In this document: in pieces, positions 9,068 to 18,224 of the stretch
Layout: each line of letters begins with the position of its first letter
How positions within the stretch are numbered: position 1 is the first letter of the stretch
From: Spectribacter acetivorans
GTDB lineage: Bacteria > Pseudomonadota > Gammaproteobacteria > Nevskiales > Salinisphaeraceae
Assembly (NCBI RefSeq): GCF_031846305.1
Contig: NZ_JAVRHY010000001.1
Coordinates: 368,205 to 432,204, forward strand
Direction of reading: 5' to 3'
DNA length: 64,000 bases
The notes under the pieces: generated by a model
What the model was told of the DNA's origin: nothing
The model's input: only the letters and a program-made list of their open reading frames with translations
Database searches by the model: none
Position numbers and translations under genes: made by a program

Positions 9068-12000
9068 ACGGATTGCTGGATGCCGCGTTCGCGCGGCCGC
9101 GCACCGTGCTGGTGGCGCTGGCCGCCATCCTGATCGCCGGGATGATCGCCTACGTCGAGATTCCCAAGGAAGCCGAACCCGACGTCACCATTCCCACCAT
9201 CTACGTGTCCATGGCGCACCAGGGCATCTCCCCCGAGGACGCGGCACGCCTGCTGGTCAAGCCCATGGAGCAGGAGCTCAAGGGCCTGGAGGGGATGACC
9301 GAGATCCGGGCCACCGCCGGCCAGGGCTACGCCAACGTGGTGCTGGAATTCGAGGCCGGCTTCGATCCCGACCGGGCGCTGGACGAGGTGCGCAACCGGG
9401 TCGACCGGGCGCGCCCGGAACTGCCGGACGAGACCGACGAGCCGCATGTCCAGGAGGTCAACGTCGCGCTGTTCCCGGTGCTGATCGTCAATCTCTACGG
9501 CGACGTCGCCGAACGCACGCTGGTGCGGCTGGCGCGCGATCTGAAAGACGAGCTGGAAGGCCAGTCCGGGGTGCTGGAGGCCGATATCGGCGGCGATCGC
9601 GAGGAGCAGATCGAGCTGATCATCGACCCCACCCGGCTGGAAACCTACGGCCTGTCGCTGGAGGAGGTCTACAACGCCGTCAGCCGCAACAACCAGCTGG
9701 TGCCGGCGGGCGCCGTGACCACCGGCAGCGGCCGCTTCCCGCTCAAGGTGCCGGGGGTGATCGACGACCCCGACGAGTTTCTGAACCTGGCGATCAAGGA
9801 ATCCGAGGGCCGTGTGGTCACGGTGGACGACGTTGCCGAAGTGCGCCGGACCTTCCGCGACCCGCAGGGCTTCGCGCGCCTGAACGGCCAGCCGACGCTG
9901 GCGCTGGAGGTCACCAAGCGCCTCGGCGCCAACATCATCGAGACCAACGAAGCGGTACGCGAAGCCACCGAGCGCCTGCGCGAGAACTGGCCGGACGCGG
10001 TCCGGGTGGCCTACACCCAGGACCGTTCCGAGGACGTGCGCACCATGCTCTCGGACCTGCAGAACAACGTGCTGTCCGGCGTGCTGCTGGTGATGATCGT
10101 GATCGTGGGCATTCTCGGTCTGCGCGCCGGCACCCTGGTGGGCGTGGCCATTCCGGGGTCGTTCCTGCTCGGCATCCTGGTGCTGTCCGCGATGAGCCTG
10201 ACGGTGAACATCGTGGTGCTGTTCTCGCTGATCCTGGCACTGGGCCTGCTGGTGGACGCCGCCATCGTGGTGGTGGAACTGGCGGATCGTTACCAGGCCG
10301 AGGGCCAGCCGCGCACCCAGGCCTACAAGCACGCCGCCCAGCGCATGGCCTGGCCGATCATCTCGTCGACCCTGACCACACTGGCCGCGTTCGCGCCGCT
10401 GCTGGTGTGGCCGGGCGTGATCGGCGAGTTCATGCGCTACATGCCCATCACCCTGATCGCGGTGCTGTCGGCGTCGTTGCTGATGGCGCTGGTGTTCGTG
10501 CCCAACCTCGGCGCGGCCGTAGGCGGCGCGCCGCCGTCCGGCGGCGAGCGCGCCTGGCGCCCCGGCGACAGCCTGACCGGCTACACCGGCGCCTACGTGC
10601 GGGTGCTGCAACGCATGCTGAATCATGCCGGCAAGGTGGCGCTGGGGGCGGTGGTCGCGCTGGTCGGCTCGGTGGTCCTGTACGCGAACGTGGGCAAGGG
10701 CGTGGAATTCTTCCCCGACATCGAACCGGACAACGCGGTGGTCCAGATCCGCGGGCGCGGCTCGCTGTCGGTCGAGGAAATCGACAGGTTGGTGCGCAAG
10801 GTGGAATCGCGCGTGGTGGGCATGGACGCCTTCGAATCCGTGTACGCGCGCAGCGGCCTGCAGTTTCGCGAGGGCACCGCCGACGACGTCATCGGCCAGG
10901 TCCGGCTGGCGTTCGAGGACTGGGAAACCCGGCCGCCGGCGGCCGAGGTCCTGGCCGAGGTCCGTAGCCGGGTGGCGGATATCCCCGGCGTGGCCATCGA
11001 GGTGCGCGAGCAGGAACAGGGGCCGCAGGAGGGCAAGCCGGTGGTGCTGGAGCTGTCCGGACCGTCGCTGGCCGAACTGGCACCCGCCGCCGAGTGGGTG
11101 CGCAAGGGTATGCGCGAGGTCGGCGGCTTCACCGACGTTACCGACAGCCGGCCCACGCCGGGCCTGGAATGGCGCCTGCAGGTCGATCGCGGCGAGGCCG
11201 CACGCTACGGCGCCGACATCGCCTCCATCGGGCAGGCGGTGCAGCTGGTCACCCAGGGCATCAAGGTGGGCGAGTACCAGGCCGCCGATGCCGAGGACGA
11301 ACTGGATATCCGGGTGCGCTATCCACGGGCCCACCGTGACCTGGACGCCCTGAGCGATCTGCGCGTGCAGACCGCCGACGGCATGGCGCCGGTAAGCAAC
11401 TTCGTCACCCGCGTGCCGGGCCAGAAGGTGGACCTGATCCACCGCACCGATGGTCGGCAGACGGTCAGCGTGGAGGCCGATGTCGCTCACGGCCGGCTGG
11501 TGGCCGCGCAACTCGCCGAGCTGCGCGACTGGGTGGCGGAGAACCGGGCCGACGCTGATCTCGATCCGCGCCTGGGCGTGACCTTCAAGGGCGAGGACGA
11601 GGATCTGCGTGAGGCCGAGTCGTTCCTGAGCAAGGCCTTCCTGGCCGCCATCGCGCTGATCGCGATGATCTTGCTGACCCAGTTCAACAGCTTCTACCAG
11701 GCGTTCCTGATCCTGTCCGCGGTGGTGTTCTCCACCATCGGCGTGCTGCTGGGGCTGATCGTCACCGGCCGGCCGTTCGGCGTGGTGATGTCGGGCATCG
11801 GCGTGATCGCGCTGGCCGGCATCGTGGTCAACAACAACATCATCCTCATCGACACCTACAACCTGATCCGGGCCGAAGGCCGCGGCTATCTCGACGCCGT
11901 GCTGCAGACCGGCGCCGAGCGCCTGCGGCCGGTGATCCTGACCACCGTGACCACGGTGCTGGGCCTGATGCCGATGGTGCTGGGGCTGAACATCAACCTG

Positions 12001-12189
12001 TTCGCGCGGGAGGTCAGTATCGGCGCCCCCTCCACCCAGTGGTGGACGCAGCTTTCCACCGCGGTGGTCGGCGGCCTGCTGTTCGCCACCGTGCTGACGC
12101 TGATCGTGACGCCCTGCCTGCTGGTGCTGGGGGCGCGCACGCATGATTGGCTCGCCGCGCGCCGCGGCGCGCGCACGGAGGGAGGCTGA
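9064..12189 (+). CDS. RND-family efflux permease
   Basis: A 1041-residue inner-membrane proton-driven transporter with the full RND plan: TM1 near residues 12-30, a large periplasmic loop, TM2-6, a second loop, then TM7-12. The proton-relay region in TM4 reads GLLVDAAIVVVE: Asp398 is present but the neighbouring second Asp of AcrB-type pumps is Ala. The GTG start overlaps the adaptor stop (GTGA), showing translational coupling. Sequence features suit export of hydrophobic organics more than metals, but the substrate is unproven. The TolC-family gene starts 2 bases downstream of its stop. Confidence 0.93.
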   Translation: MNGLLDAAFARPRTVLVALAAILIAGMIAYVEIPKEAEPDVTIPTIYVSMAHQGISPEDAARLLVKPMEQELKGLEGMTEIRATAGQGYANVVLEFEAGFDPDRALDEVRNRVDRARPELPDETDEPHVQEVNVALFPVLIVNLYGDVAERTLVRLARDLKDELEGQSGVLEADIGGDREEQIELIIDPTRLETYGLSLEEVYNAVSRNNQLVPAGAVTTGSGRFPLKVPGVIDDPDEFLNLAIKESEGRVVTVDDVAEVRRTFRDPQGFARLNGQPTLALEVTKRLGANIIETNEAVREATERLRENWPDAVRVAYTQDRSEDVRTMLSDLQNNVLSGVLLVMIVIVGILGLRAGTLVGVAIPGSFLLGILVLSAMSLTVNIVVLFSLILALGLLVDAAIVVVELADRYQAEGQPRTQAYKHAAQRMAWPIISSTLTTLAAFAPLLVWPGVIGEFMRYMPITLIAVLSASLLMALVFVPNLGAAVGGAPPSGGERAWRPGDSLTGYTGAYVRVLQRMLNHAGKVALGAVVALVGSVVLYANVGKGVEFFPDIEPDNAVVQIRGRGSLSVEEIDRLVRKVESRVVGMDAFESVYARSGLQFREGTADDVIGQVRLAFEDWETRPPAAEVLAEVRSRVADIPGVAIEVREQEQGPQEGKPVVLELSGPSLAELAPAAEWVRKGMREVGGFTDVTDSRPTPGLEWRLQVDRGEAARYGADIASIGQAVQLVTQGIKVGEYQAADAEDELDIRVRYPRAHRDLDALSDLRVQTADGMAPVSNFVTRVPGQKVDLIHRTDGRQTVSVEADVAHGRLVAAQLAELRDWVAENRADADLDPRLGVTFKGEDEDLREAESFLSKAFLAAIALIAMILLTQFNSFYQAFLILSAVVFSTIGVLLGLIVTGRPFGVVMSGIGVIALAGIVVNNNIILIDTYNLIRAEGRGYLDAVLQTGAERLRPVILTTVTTVLGLMPMVLGLNINLFAREVSIGAPSTQWWTQLSTAVVGGLLFATVLTLIVTPCLLVLGARTHDWLAARRGARTEGG

Positions 12190-12190
12190 C

Positions 12191-13582
12191 ATGCGCGCAA
12201 CCGCCGTTATCACTGCCGCCGTGCTGCTGCCGTTGGCCGGCACCGCCGTGGCCGCCGACGACCTGCTGCAGGTCTACGACCGGGCCCGGTCGGCCGACAC
12301 CGAATTGCAGTCCGCCCGCGCCGAAGCCGGTGCCGCCGATGCCCGCTACCGCCAGGCGCGCGGACAGCTGCTGCCGAACATTTCCGGCAGCGCCAGCTAT
12401 TCGCAGGTCAGCCAGGAGCAGCGCTTCGAGGGCACCGATGGTGCCGACGCCGGGTTCGGCGGCGGGGGTGGCAACGACGATTTCCAGGAACAGCAGTCGT
12501 TGGCGCTGTCGCTGAACCAGCCGCTGTTCGATTGGGCGGCCTGGCAGTCCAAGGATGCCGCGGCGGCGCGCGGCGACGCCGCCGAGCGCGATCTCGCCGC
12601 GGCCGAGCAGTCCCTGATGGTGCGTACCGCCCAAGCCTACTTCGACGTGCTGGCCGCGCGCGACGACCTGGAGGCCGCGCAGCGCCAGCAGGAAGTCATC
12701 GCGCGCCAGCTCGACCGTGCCGATGCCGCGTTCGAGTCAGGCCTGTCGCCGGTGACCGAGCGTCAGGAGGCGCAGTCGGAGCTGGACGGCGCCCGGGTCG
12801 ATGCCATCACTGCCCGCAACGGCCTGAACCGGGCGCGCGACGCCCTGCGCCAGCTTACCGGACAGGCACCGGCGGGTCTGGCGCCGCTGGCGGATACCGG
12901 ACCGGCATCCGCGCCGGAGGCCGACGTCGAGACCTGGCTGGCGCGGGCGCAGTCCCGGAGTCCGGCCGTGGCGGCCGCACGGCGCGCCTACGCGGCGGCC
13001 CGTGAGGACGTGGACAGCCAGCAGGGTGGGCACCTGCCCACGGTGTCGCTGGTGGGGCGGATCGGTGAGAGCGAGCAGGTGGTCAACTTCCCGGTCGGCG
13101 GCACCAGCGGCGAGTTCGACTCGATCACCGAAACCCGCTCGGTCGGCATCGAACTGAGCCTGCCGATCTTTTCCGGGGGCGCGACCAGCGCGGCGGTGGA
13201 CGAGGCCCGCTATCAACTGGAACAGGCCCGCCAGGACCTGATCGCCGCCCGCCGTCAGGTGACCGTGGACGTACGCACTGCCTACGACGACGTAACCGCC
13301 GCCGCGGCCCGCATCGAGGCCCTGGATGCCGCCATCGCCTCCGGCGAGACCGCGGTGGAGGCGGCGCGCGCCGGCCGGCAGACCGGTACCCGCAATATCC
13401 TCGATGTGCTCGAGGCCGAGATCGAACTGGTGCGTCGGCGTGCCGACCGCCAGCAAGCCTGGTACGACTTTTTCGGGGCCAAACTGCGGCTGCGTCAGGC
13501 GGCCGGCATTCTGGGCAGGGACGACCTCGAACGCGTCAACGCGCGTCTGGCGAAGGCGGACACGGCAACCGGGCAGGAGTGA
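12191..13582 (+). CDS. TolC-family outer-membrane efflux channel
   Basis: A 463-residue outer-membrane factor that completes the tripartite pump. It has a signal peptide (MRATAVITAAVLLPLAGTAVAADD) and two repeated OEP domains with long amphipathic helices, for example AQAYFDVLAARDDLEAAQRQ and YQLEQARQDLIAARRQVTVD, plus short beta stretches. GGGAGG precedes the ATG. Last gene of the efflux operon; the next gene is convergent. Confidence 0.92.
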   Translation: MRATAVITAAVLLPLAGTAVAADDLLQVYDRARSADTELQSARAEAGAADARYRQARGQLLPNISGSASYSQVSQEQRFEGTDGADAGFGGGGGNDDFQEQQSLALSLNQPLFDWAAWQSKDAAAARGDAAERDLAAAEQSLMVRTAQAYFDVLAARDDLEAAQRQQEVIARQLDRADAAFESGLSPVTERQEAQSELDGARVDAITARNGLNRARDALRQLTGQAPAGLAPLADTGPASAPEADVETWLARAQSRSPAVAAARRAYAAAREDVDSQQGGHLPTVSLVGRIGESEQVVNFPVGGTSGEFDSITETRSVGIELSLPIFSGGATSAAVDEARYQLEQARQDLIAARRQVTVDVRTAYDDVTAAAARIEALDAAIASGETAVEAARAGRQTGTRNILDVLEAEIELVRRRADRQQAWYDFFGAKLRLRQAAGILGRDDLERVNARLAKADTATGQE

Positions 13583-13736
13583 GCATGCCGCGTTCGATGC
13601 GGGTTCCCGGGGCCGGGTTGGCGTGGCCACTCCTCATTTCCACCGCTGCCCGGAAGCGGGATTAGCCCGCCATAAGCTTCAAGCCCAGCGGCCCGGATGA
13701 TCGACATGCGGGAAAGTCACAACGGGCCGATCGCGT

Positions 13737-14513
13737 TCAATCCGCCGCCGGCCCGAACGGCGAGGCCATGCGCTCGGGCCCGTCGTTGTCGTCGGCGATT
13801 TCCAGCCGCAGGGTACTGGGGTCCAGTTTCAGGTCCGAGTGATTGATGATCGCCTTGACCCGATCATCGGGCAGTTGCAACTTCAGCCCGAAGCTGCGCG
13901 TGACCGGCGTGGACACCACCTGGTCGACCGCCAGGGTGGTGGATAGCACCGTCTCGAGCCGGGTGTTGAGGTTCTGGTTGGCTACCACGGTGAGCGGGCC
14001 GTCGTACTTGAAGCGGATGGTCTCGCGCACCGGCACCTTGAGGTTGACCGGAATCTTGAGCTTGAGCGGCAGGCGGGCCTTGATCTCGATATTGCGGTAC
14101 TGCTTGATGGTGCGGAAATCCAGGTCGGTGCGGGCGGTGATGTCGGCGTAGGTGTCCACCGGCAGCAGCCCGTTGTAGGTGATGTCGAAGTCCAGCGGGA
14201 CCTGGGCGTCGAGCGACACGTCCAGCTCATACTCGCCGCGCATGGGCACGACCACCTCGCGGTCGAACGGCACCTGGGCGTTGATCAACCCCTTCATGCC
14301 GATGTCCAGCACGTTGGTCACCTCGGTCTCCACTTCCAGTTCGTCCGGCAGACCCAGGGCCAGCGGCTGTTCCGAAATGGTCAGCCCCAGCCGCAGGTTG
14401 AGCAGCAGCCAGAAGCCCGCAGCACCGCCGATCACCACCGCACCCACCACCAGGCCGCCGCCCAGCAGCCAGGGCAGGATGCCGCCGCGTTGCTGCAGCG
14501 GCAGCGGTATCAC
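13737..14513 (-). CDS. Membrane-anchored VP-repeat protein (B)
   Basis: Not a family I can name. The 258-residue protein has a short cytosolic N-terminus, one membrane helix (about residues 12-36) and about 200 periplasmic residues. These are rich in beta-type strands, with recurring small motifs such as AQVPFD, VVVPMRG, AQVPLD, LPLKLKIPVNLKVPV. It is a paralogue of the gene upstream; the start overlaps that gene's stop (ATGA), so the two are co-translated and may form a complex. The regular strands and single anchor resemble bridge-like AsmA/TULIP-type lipid carriers only in general style. It ends the four-gene operon with DUF4282-like and DUF1302 genes. Confidence 0.7.
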   Translation of the reverse strand: MIPLPLQQRGGILPWLLGGGLVVGAVVIGGAAGFWLLLNLRLGLTISEQPLALGLPDELEVETEVTNVLDIGMKGLINAQVPFDREVVVPMRGEYELDVSLDAQVPLDFDITYNGLLPVDTYADITARTDLDFRTIKQYRNIEIKARLPLKLKIPVNLKVPVRETIRFKYDGPLTVVANQNLNTRLETVLSTTLAVDQVVSTPVTRSFGLKLQLPDDRVKAIINHSDLKLDPSTLRLEIADDNDGPERMASPFGPAAD

Positions 14514-15262
14514 GGAGATTCCTCCGCGCCGGCTTCATCTTTCAGGCCGACGTCGAGCGTGCGCAGCGGCAGCTTCAGGTCGGCGTAGTCGATGATCACT
14601 TCGGTGGGGTCCTCGGGCATGAACACCCGGGCCTTGAGCTGGGATTTCACCGGCACGCTGAGATCGGCCTGGATGGGGATGTCGGCGTCGATGGTCGTTT
14701 TCAGCGGGACTTCCAGATTCTGCTTGAGCTTGGCGGCCACCGGCGCGGTGAATTTGAGCTGGACGTTCTTGTCCACCGGGATGTTCAGATTGATGGGCAC
14801 GTCGGCCTTGATCGGGATGTCGCCGCGGATGGGCAGCTCCAGCGTGTCGCCCAGGACCTCGGCCGTGATCACCGCATCCACGCTCAGGGTCTGATCGATG
14901 GTGATGGTCTCGTTGACCGGCACGTTCATCCGGATCGGGACCTCGGCATCGAACTTGGCCAGCAGGTTGAGGGTTTCGTCCACCGGGATGGAGACGGTCT
15001 GGTCGATGGGCACGCTGGTGGAGATGACGTCGTCCAGCGTGATGTCGAGGTTGTTGAGCACGTCCGCGGTGGCGTTGAGCGGTTCCGGAATGGTCACCAT
15101 CGCCGGCTGATTGGTCAGCAGCAGCCGGGCATCCACGTTCTTGAATACCCAGTAGCCGATCAGGGCGCCGCCGGCGGCGGCCCCGGCCAGCACCACCAGC
15201 AGGAACAGCCAGAAACCGATCGCGCCCCGCTGGTGGCGGGGTGACGAAGCATCAGCGCGCAT
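14510..15262 (-). CDS. Membrane-anchored VP-repeat protein (A)
   Basis: A 250-residue paralogue of the next gene, also unnamed. One membrane helix (about 14-39) is followed by a strongly periodic region: TSVPIDQTVSIPVDETL, AEVPIRMNVPVNETI, LPIRGDIPIKADVPINLNIP, LEVPLKTTIDADIPIQ, LSVPVKS. Hydrophobic-Pro-hydrophobic triplets recur every 6-12 residues, which suggests a repeated beta structure with a hydrophobic face. It ends with LPLRTLDVGLKDEAGAEESP. It lies 14 bases after the DUF1302 gene and overlaps the following paralogue by 4 bases. A role in moving or holding lipids between membranes is inference from context. Confidence 0.7.
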   Translation of the reverse strand: MRADASSPRHQRGAIGFWLFLLVVLAGAAAGGALIGYWVFKNVDARLLLTNQPAMVTIPEPLNATADVLNNLDITLDDVISTSVPIDQTVSIPVDETLNLLAKFDAEVPIRMNVPVNETITIDQTLSVDAVITAEVLGDTLELPIRGDIPIKADVPINLNIPVDKNVQLKFTAPVAAKLKQNLEVPLKTTIDADIPIQADLSVPVKSQLKARVFMPEDPTEVIIDYADLKLPLRTLDVGLKDEAGAEESP

Positions 15263-15276
15263 GTGGCTTGCCCTCT

Positions 15277-17562
15277 TCAGAATTCATAACCAACGGACAG
15301 CGTGAGATTGTCGCGGTCGGTCAGGATGTTGTTGTTACCGCCGCCCGCGAAGATGGTCTGGGTGATGTTGGCGGACCAGCGGCCGGCGTTGAGTTCCAGG
15401 TCCAGGAACAGGATCTTGCGGCCCTCGATGAAGTTGGCCGCCAGGCCGGGCGATACCCCGTCCACATCGTGGAACAGGGCAATGGTGGGTACCAGCGAGG
15501 CGCCCGACCAGGGCACGTTCTGGTAGCTGAGCAGCGACGCCACCCGATAACCCCAGGCGAACTCGGTGACGAACCCGTCGGTGGTCTGGGCCGGGTTGAT
15601 CTTGAGCGCGTCACCGGTTTCGGCAATGCCGGGCGAGGCGTGGGTGAGCGTGCCCTGGGCCTCGAACTGCAGGTCGCGCTTGTCCGGTAGATCCGGCAGC
15701 CAGGAGGTCGCCACGTCGAACAGCAGAATGAACTGGTCCGCCCCGAATGGCGCGCTGGCGCCCCCGCGCAGCCGGGTGAAGTTGAAGCTGGTGGTCAGGT
15801 TCTTGAGCCGTTCGTAGCCGTGGATGGACTGACCCGGGCGGATCTCGCCGGGGGTGCCGCCCCGGTAGGCGGTGACGAAATCCGGCAGGGCCCGCTGCGA
15901 GCCCGCCAGCGTCGCCCCGCCCAGACCTTCCAGGGTGGGAAATCCGAGGGCCTCGGTCAGGCTTTCCTGGGTGCCGGCGATGGTGTCGCAGACCGGCCCG
16001 AGAATGCCCAGGGCATCCAGGCTGTTGCAGGCGTTGCCCGGGTCCAGTGAGTCCACTGCGTTGGGGATCAGCGGCACGTCGTTGCGCGGGAAGGCCGGCT
16101 GGAAGGCGGCGAACAGCACGTCCTCGATATCCACCTGTACCGGCAGGTTGGGGCGGAAGGCGAACTCCCCCTGCATCGCCCAGCCGCCGATCAGGGTGTT
16201 GTAGGTCAGCCCGAAGATGTGGATGTCCTCCGGATATTCCAGAAAGTAGGTGGCGGTATCCAGCGGCAGGGCGTTGCGCTCGGTGAGCAGGCCGCCGGTG
16301 CTGGGCCCAGTGGGATTCAGCCCGCAAGCGGCGAAGAAGTCGGCGACATTGGTGGCGTCCAGCCCCAGCGGATTGCCCTCGCGCCGGGCGCAGGTGGCAT
16401 CGGTCGCGGTGGCCCCCACCAGTGGAATGCGGCTGTGGTAGTTGGCGGCATAGAAGCCGATGTCCAGGCCGCTGTCGCCGATGGCGTCGGTAAACCAGTT
16501 GACGCGGATGCCGTACTGGCCGCCATCCTCGGGTTCCCGGTTGGCCGAGCGGGCGCCGGCAAAGCTGGTATCGGTGACCAGTGCCGCGGTGTCGTTGGCC
16601 GGGGTGCCGAGCTGGTTCGGGTCATCCGGCGTCTTGCCGAAAGGCAGCGGAATGGCATCGTCGGAGGACACCTCGTTGTTGGCGTCGAAGAATGACACCA
16701 GCCCGCCCTTGGGCGGCAGCAGGTACGGCCGCCATTCGAACTGATAGAACGCCTCGGCGGACAGGGTCGGTGTGAGCTGGGTGCCGAACGAGGCCAGCCC
16801 CACCGGCCGGTAGAGTTCGGTCAGCTCGAACCCCGGGCGCAGCAGATTGGTGTAGGCCGGTGGATTGATGAAATTGAGTGAGCCGCGCAGGGCGATGGTG
16901 CCCTCGCCCCAGGGCAGCAGCTGGCGCCCGATCTTGACGTCCAGTTCGCGCTCGCCGATGAACGGCACCCGGAAGAACACGTTGAGCTCGCGCAGATCGA
17001 ACAGCCGGCCGAGCTGGCGCTCGGTTTCCTCGTTGCGCTCCTCGGTGACCTGAACGCCGGGCTGGGGACCGGGTTCCACGATCTGGTTGGGCCGGGTTTC
17101 CTGATAGTTGATGTTGATGGGGTCGACCAGCGCCAGCCAGCCGATCTCCATCCCCACGTTATCGAACCAGCCGCGGTCGCCGAATCGCAGCGTGGCCATG
17201 GACAGCCACTTGGTGGTGGTGGCGGTGACGTCGTACTTGTCGTAGTTGAGGTTGCCGTCGTCGGTGAACATCGCGGTGGCCCCGGGCGCGGCCAGGAAGC
17301 GCTCGTTGGGTTCGGTGTCGTCCGGGTCCACGCTGATGCAGTCGTCGGCGGCACACAGATCGCGGTTCTCCGGCAGCGAGGCCTTGCCGATCAGGTCCCG
17401 GTCGGGGCTCTGGGTGCGCAGCTGAATACCGGTGGAAAGCTTGTTCTGCCAGTCGATGTCGATACCGCCCAGGGCGTCGACATCCCAGCGCAGCGCCTGC
17501 GCCGGCAGGGCCGTGGCCAGTGCCGCCAGTGCAATCAGCAATCCCCCCTGCCGCATAGGCAT
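15277..17562 (-). CDS. DUF1302 outer-membrane beta-barrel protein
   Basis: A 761-residue protein matching the DUF1302 family: signal peptide ending PAQA (about residue 24), then LRWDVDALGGIDIDWQNKLSTG, a Cys pair (NRDLCAADDCISV), alternating strand-rich sequence with many Tyr/Trp, and a C-terminal NLTLSVGYEF ending in Phe as in outer-membrane barrels. DUF1302 proteins are often found with lipid or steroid catabolism and export genes; their substrate is not established. The usual DUF1329 partner is absent, and the two VP-repeat genes take its place. GAGGAG lies 7 bases before the chosen ATG; the second ATG two codons later is the alternative. Confidence 0.82.
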   Translation of the reverse strand: MPMRQGGLLIALAALATALPAQALRWDVDALGGIDIDWQNKLSTGIQLRTQSPDRDLIGKASLPENRDLCAADDCISVDPDDTEPNERFLAAPGATAMFTDDGNLNYDKYDVTATTTKWLSMATLRFGDRGWFDNVGMEIGWLALVDPININYQETRPNQIVEPGPQPGVQVTEERNEETERQLGRLFDLRELNVFFRVPFIGERELDVKIGRQLLPWGEGTIALRGSLNFINPPAYTNLLRPGFELTELYRPVGLASFGTQLTPTLSAEAFYQFEWRPYLLPPKGGLVSFFDANNEVSSDDAIPLPFGKTPDDPNQLGTPANDTAALVTDTSFAGARSANREPEDGGQYGIRVNWFTDAIGDSGLDIGFYAANYHSRIPLVGATATDATCARREGNPLGLDATNVADFFAACGLNPTGPSTGGLLTERNALPLDTATYFLEYPEDIHIFGLTYNTLIGGWAMQGEFAFRPNLPVQVDIEDVLFAAFQPAFPRNDVPLIPNAVDSLDPGNACNSLDALGILGPVCDTIAGTQESLTEALGFPTLEGLGGATLAGSQRALPDFVTAYRGGTPGEIRPGQSIHGYERLKNLTTSFNFTRLRGGASAPFGADQFILLFDVATSWLPDLPDKRDLQFEAQGTLTHASPGIAETGDALKINPAQTTDGFVTEFAWGYRVASLLSYQNVPWSGASLVPTIALFHDVDGVSPGLAANFIEGRKILFLDLELNAGRWSANITQTIFAGGGNNNILTDRDNLTLSVGYEF

Positions 17563-17572
17563 GCGGTGTCTC

Positions 17573-17599
17573 CTCTCGCGTCTCTCGCGTCTCTCGCGT
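17573..17599 (-). repeat. Three 9-bp tandem repeats in the DUF1302 leader
   Basis: On the plus strand CTCTCGCGT occurs three times in a row; on the mRNA this is ACGCGAGAG x3 running straight into the ribosome-binding site GAGGAG of the DUF1302 gene. Gain or loss of a unit by slippage would change the leader length and the number of SD-like GAGAG cores. Confidence 0.8.
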
Positions 17600-17631
17600 C
17601 GCCCCGGCTCGACGGCCGGTGGCCTGTTGCT

Positions 17632-18081
17632 TTAATCGCGCTTGCGGCTGCGCCAGAACTGGATGCGTGGCAGGTCCTCCGCAATCTCCTCGGTCTGCCC
17701 GGCGATGCTTTCGATCTGCCCGCCCAGGGACTCCAGGAACAGGGCGATGCGGAACACCGTCATCACGAACTCCAGGAACACCCGGATGGCGGTGACCACG
17801 GCCACGAACAGCGCCGGGCCGATCACCAGCAGCCAGGCCACGCCCATGGTCCAGGACTGCCCGAAGCCCCAGGCAATCCAATACACTGTCAGCAGGGCGG
17901 CGAAGCCGATCGCCAGCCCGTAGATGATGGGCAGCATCCGGGTCGTTAGCAGTTCGCGCATCTGCAGGTCGAAAAGCTGGCGCGCGAACAGCCGGCCGAG
18001 TTCCGCCACCGACCGCCGCAGGGAGGTCGGCCGGGTATCGCCAGCCGGGTCGGGCTGCGATGGTGGTACTTGATCACCCAT
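17632..18081 (-). CDS. DUF4282-like two-helix membrane protein
   Basis: A 149-residue protein with a Pro-rich cytosolic N-terminus, two membrane helices (about 50-75 and 80-105: ILPIIYGLAIGFAALLTVYW and VAWLLVIGPALFVAVVTAIR) and a C-terminal tail with a helical IAGQTEEIAEDLPRIQF segment. The topology and FARQLFDLQMRELLTTRMLPI block suit DUF4282, a family without known function; I make this call with moderate confidence. First gene of the operon that continues with DUF1302 after 69 bases. It faces the plus-strand DUF4393 gene across a divergent promoter. Confidence 0.65.
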   Translation of the reverse strand: MGDQVPPSQPDPAGDTRPTSLRRSVAELGRLFARQLFDLQMRELLTTRMLPIIYGLAIGFAALLTVYWIAWGFGQSWTMGVAWLLVIGPALFVAVVTAIRVFLEFVMTVFRIALFLESLGGQIESIAGQTEEIAEDLPRIQFWRSRKRD

Positions 18082-18117
18082 GACGCCCCCGCGAGAAAGA
18101 GGAAAGCCGCTTTACTC

Positions 18118-18138
18118 GTTTACAGTAACGAATGTAAC
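18118..18138. promoter_or_regulatory. Palindromic TTACA/TGTAA site in divergent promoter
   Basis: Within the AT-richer gap between two divergent operons lies GTTTACAGTAACGAATGTAAC. It holds TTACAGTAA (TTAC/GTAA arms) and a wider TTACA...TGTAA inverted pair. TGTAA half-sites recur at the other divergent promoter near 25080-25126, so both may bind the same regulator. No protein is identified. Confidence 0.35.
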
Positions 18139-18224
18139 TTAAGTGTGACGGCCTGCCAACCAAGCTGCAGCATGGGGCGAGACGGGCCGCGACAACCGCC
18201 AATGCCGTGCGACAGGAGTCCCCG

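Noticed and set aside
8662..12243. 1193-codon minus-strand open frame opposite the RND operon
   Set aside because: His/Gln/Arg-rich translation without any domain; the plus-strand RND genes are unambiguous.
13737..15262. MCE or LPS-transport (Lpt) components
   Set aside because: Single anchor and repeats are superficially similar, but no MCE domain signature or Lpt motif could be seen.
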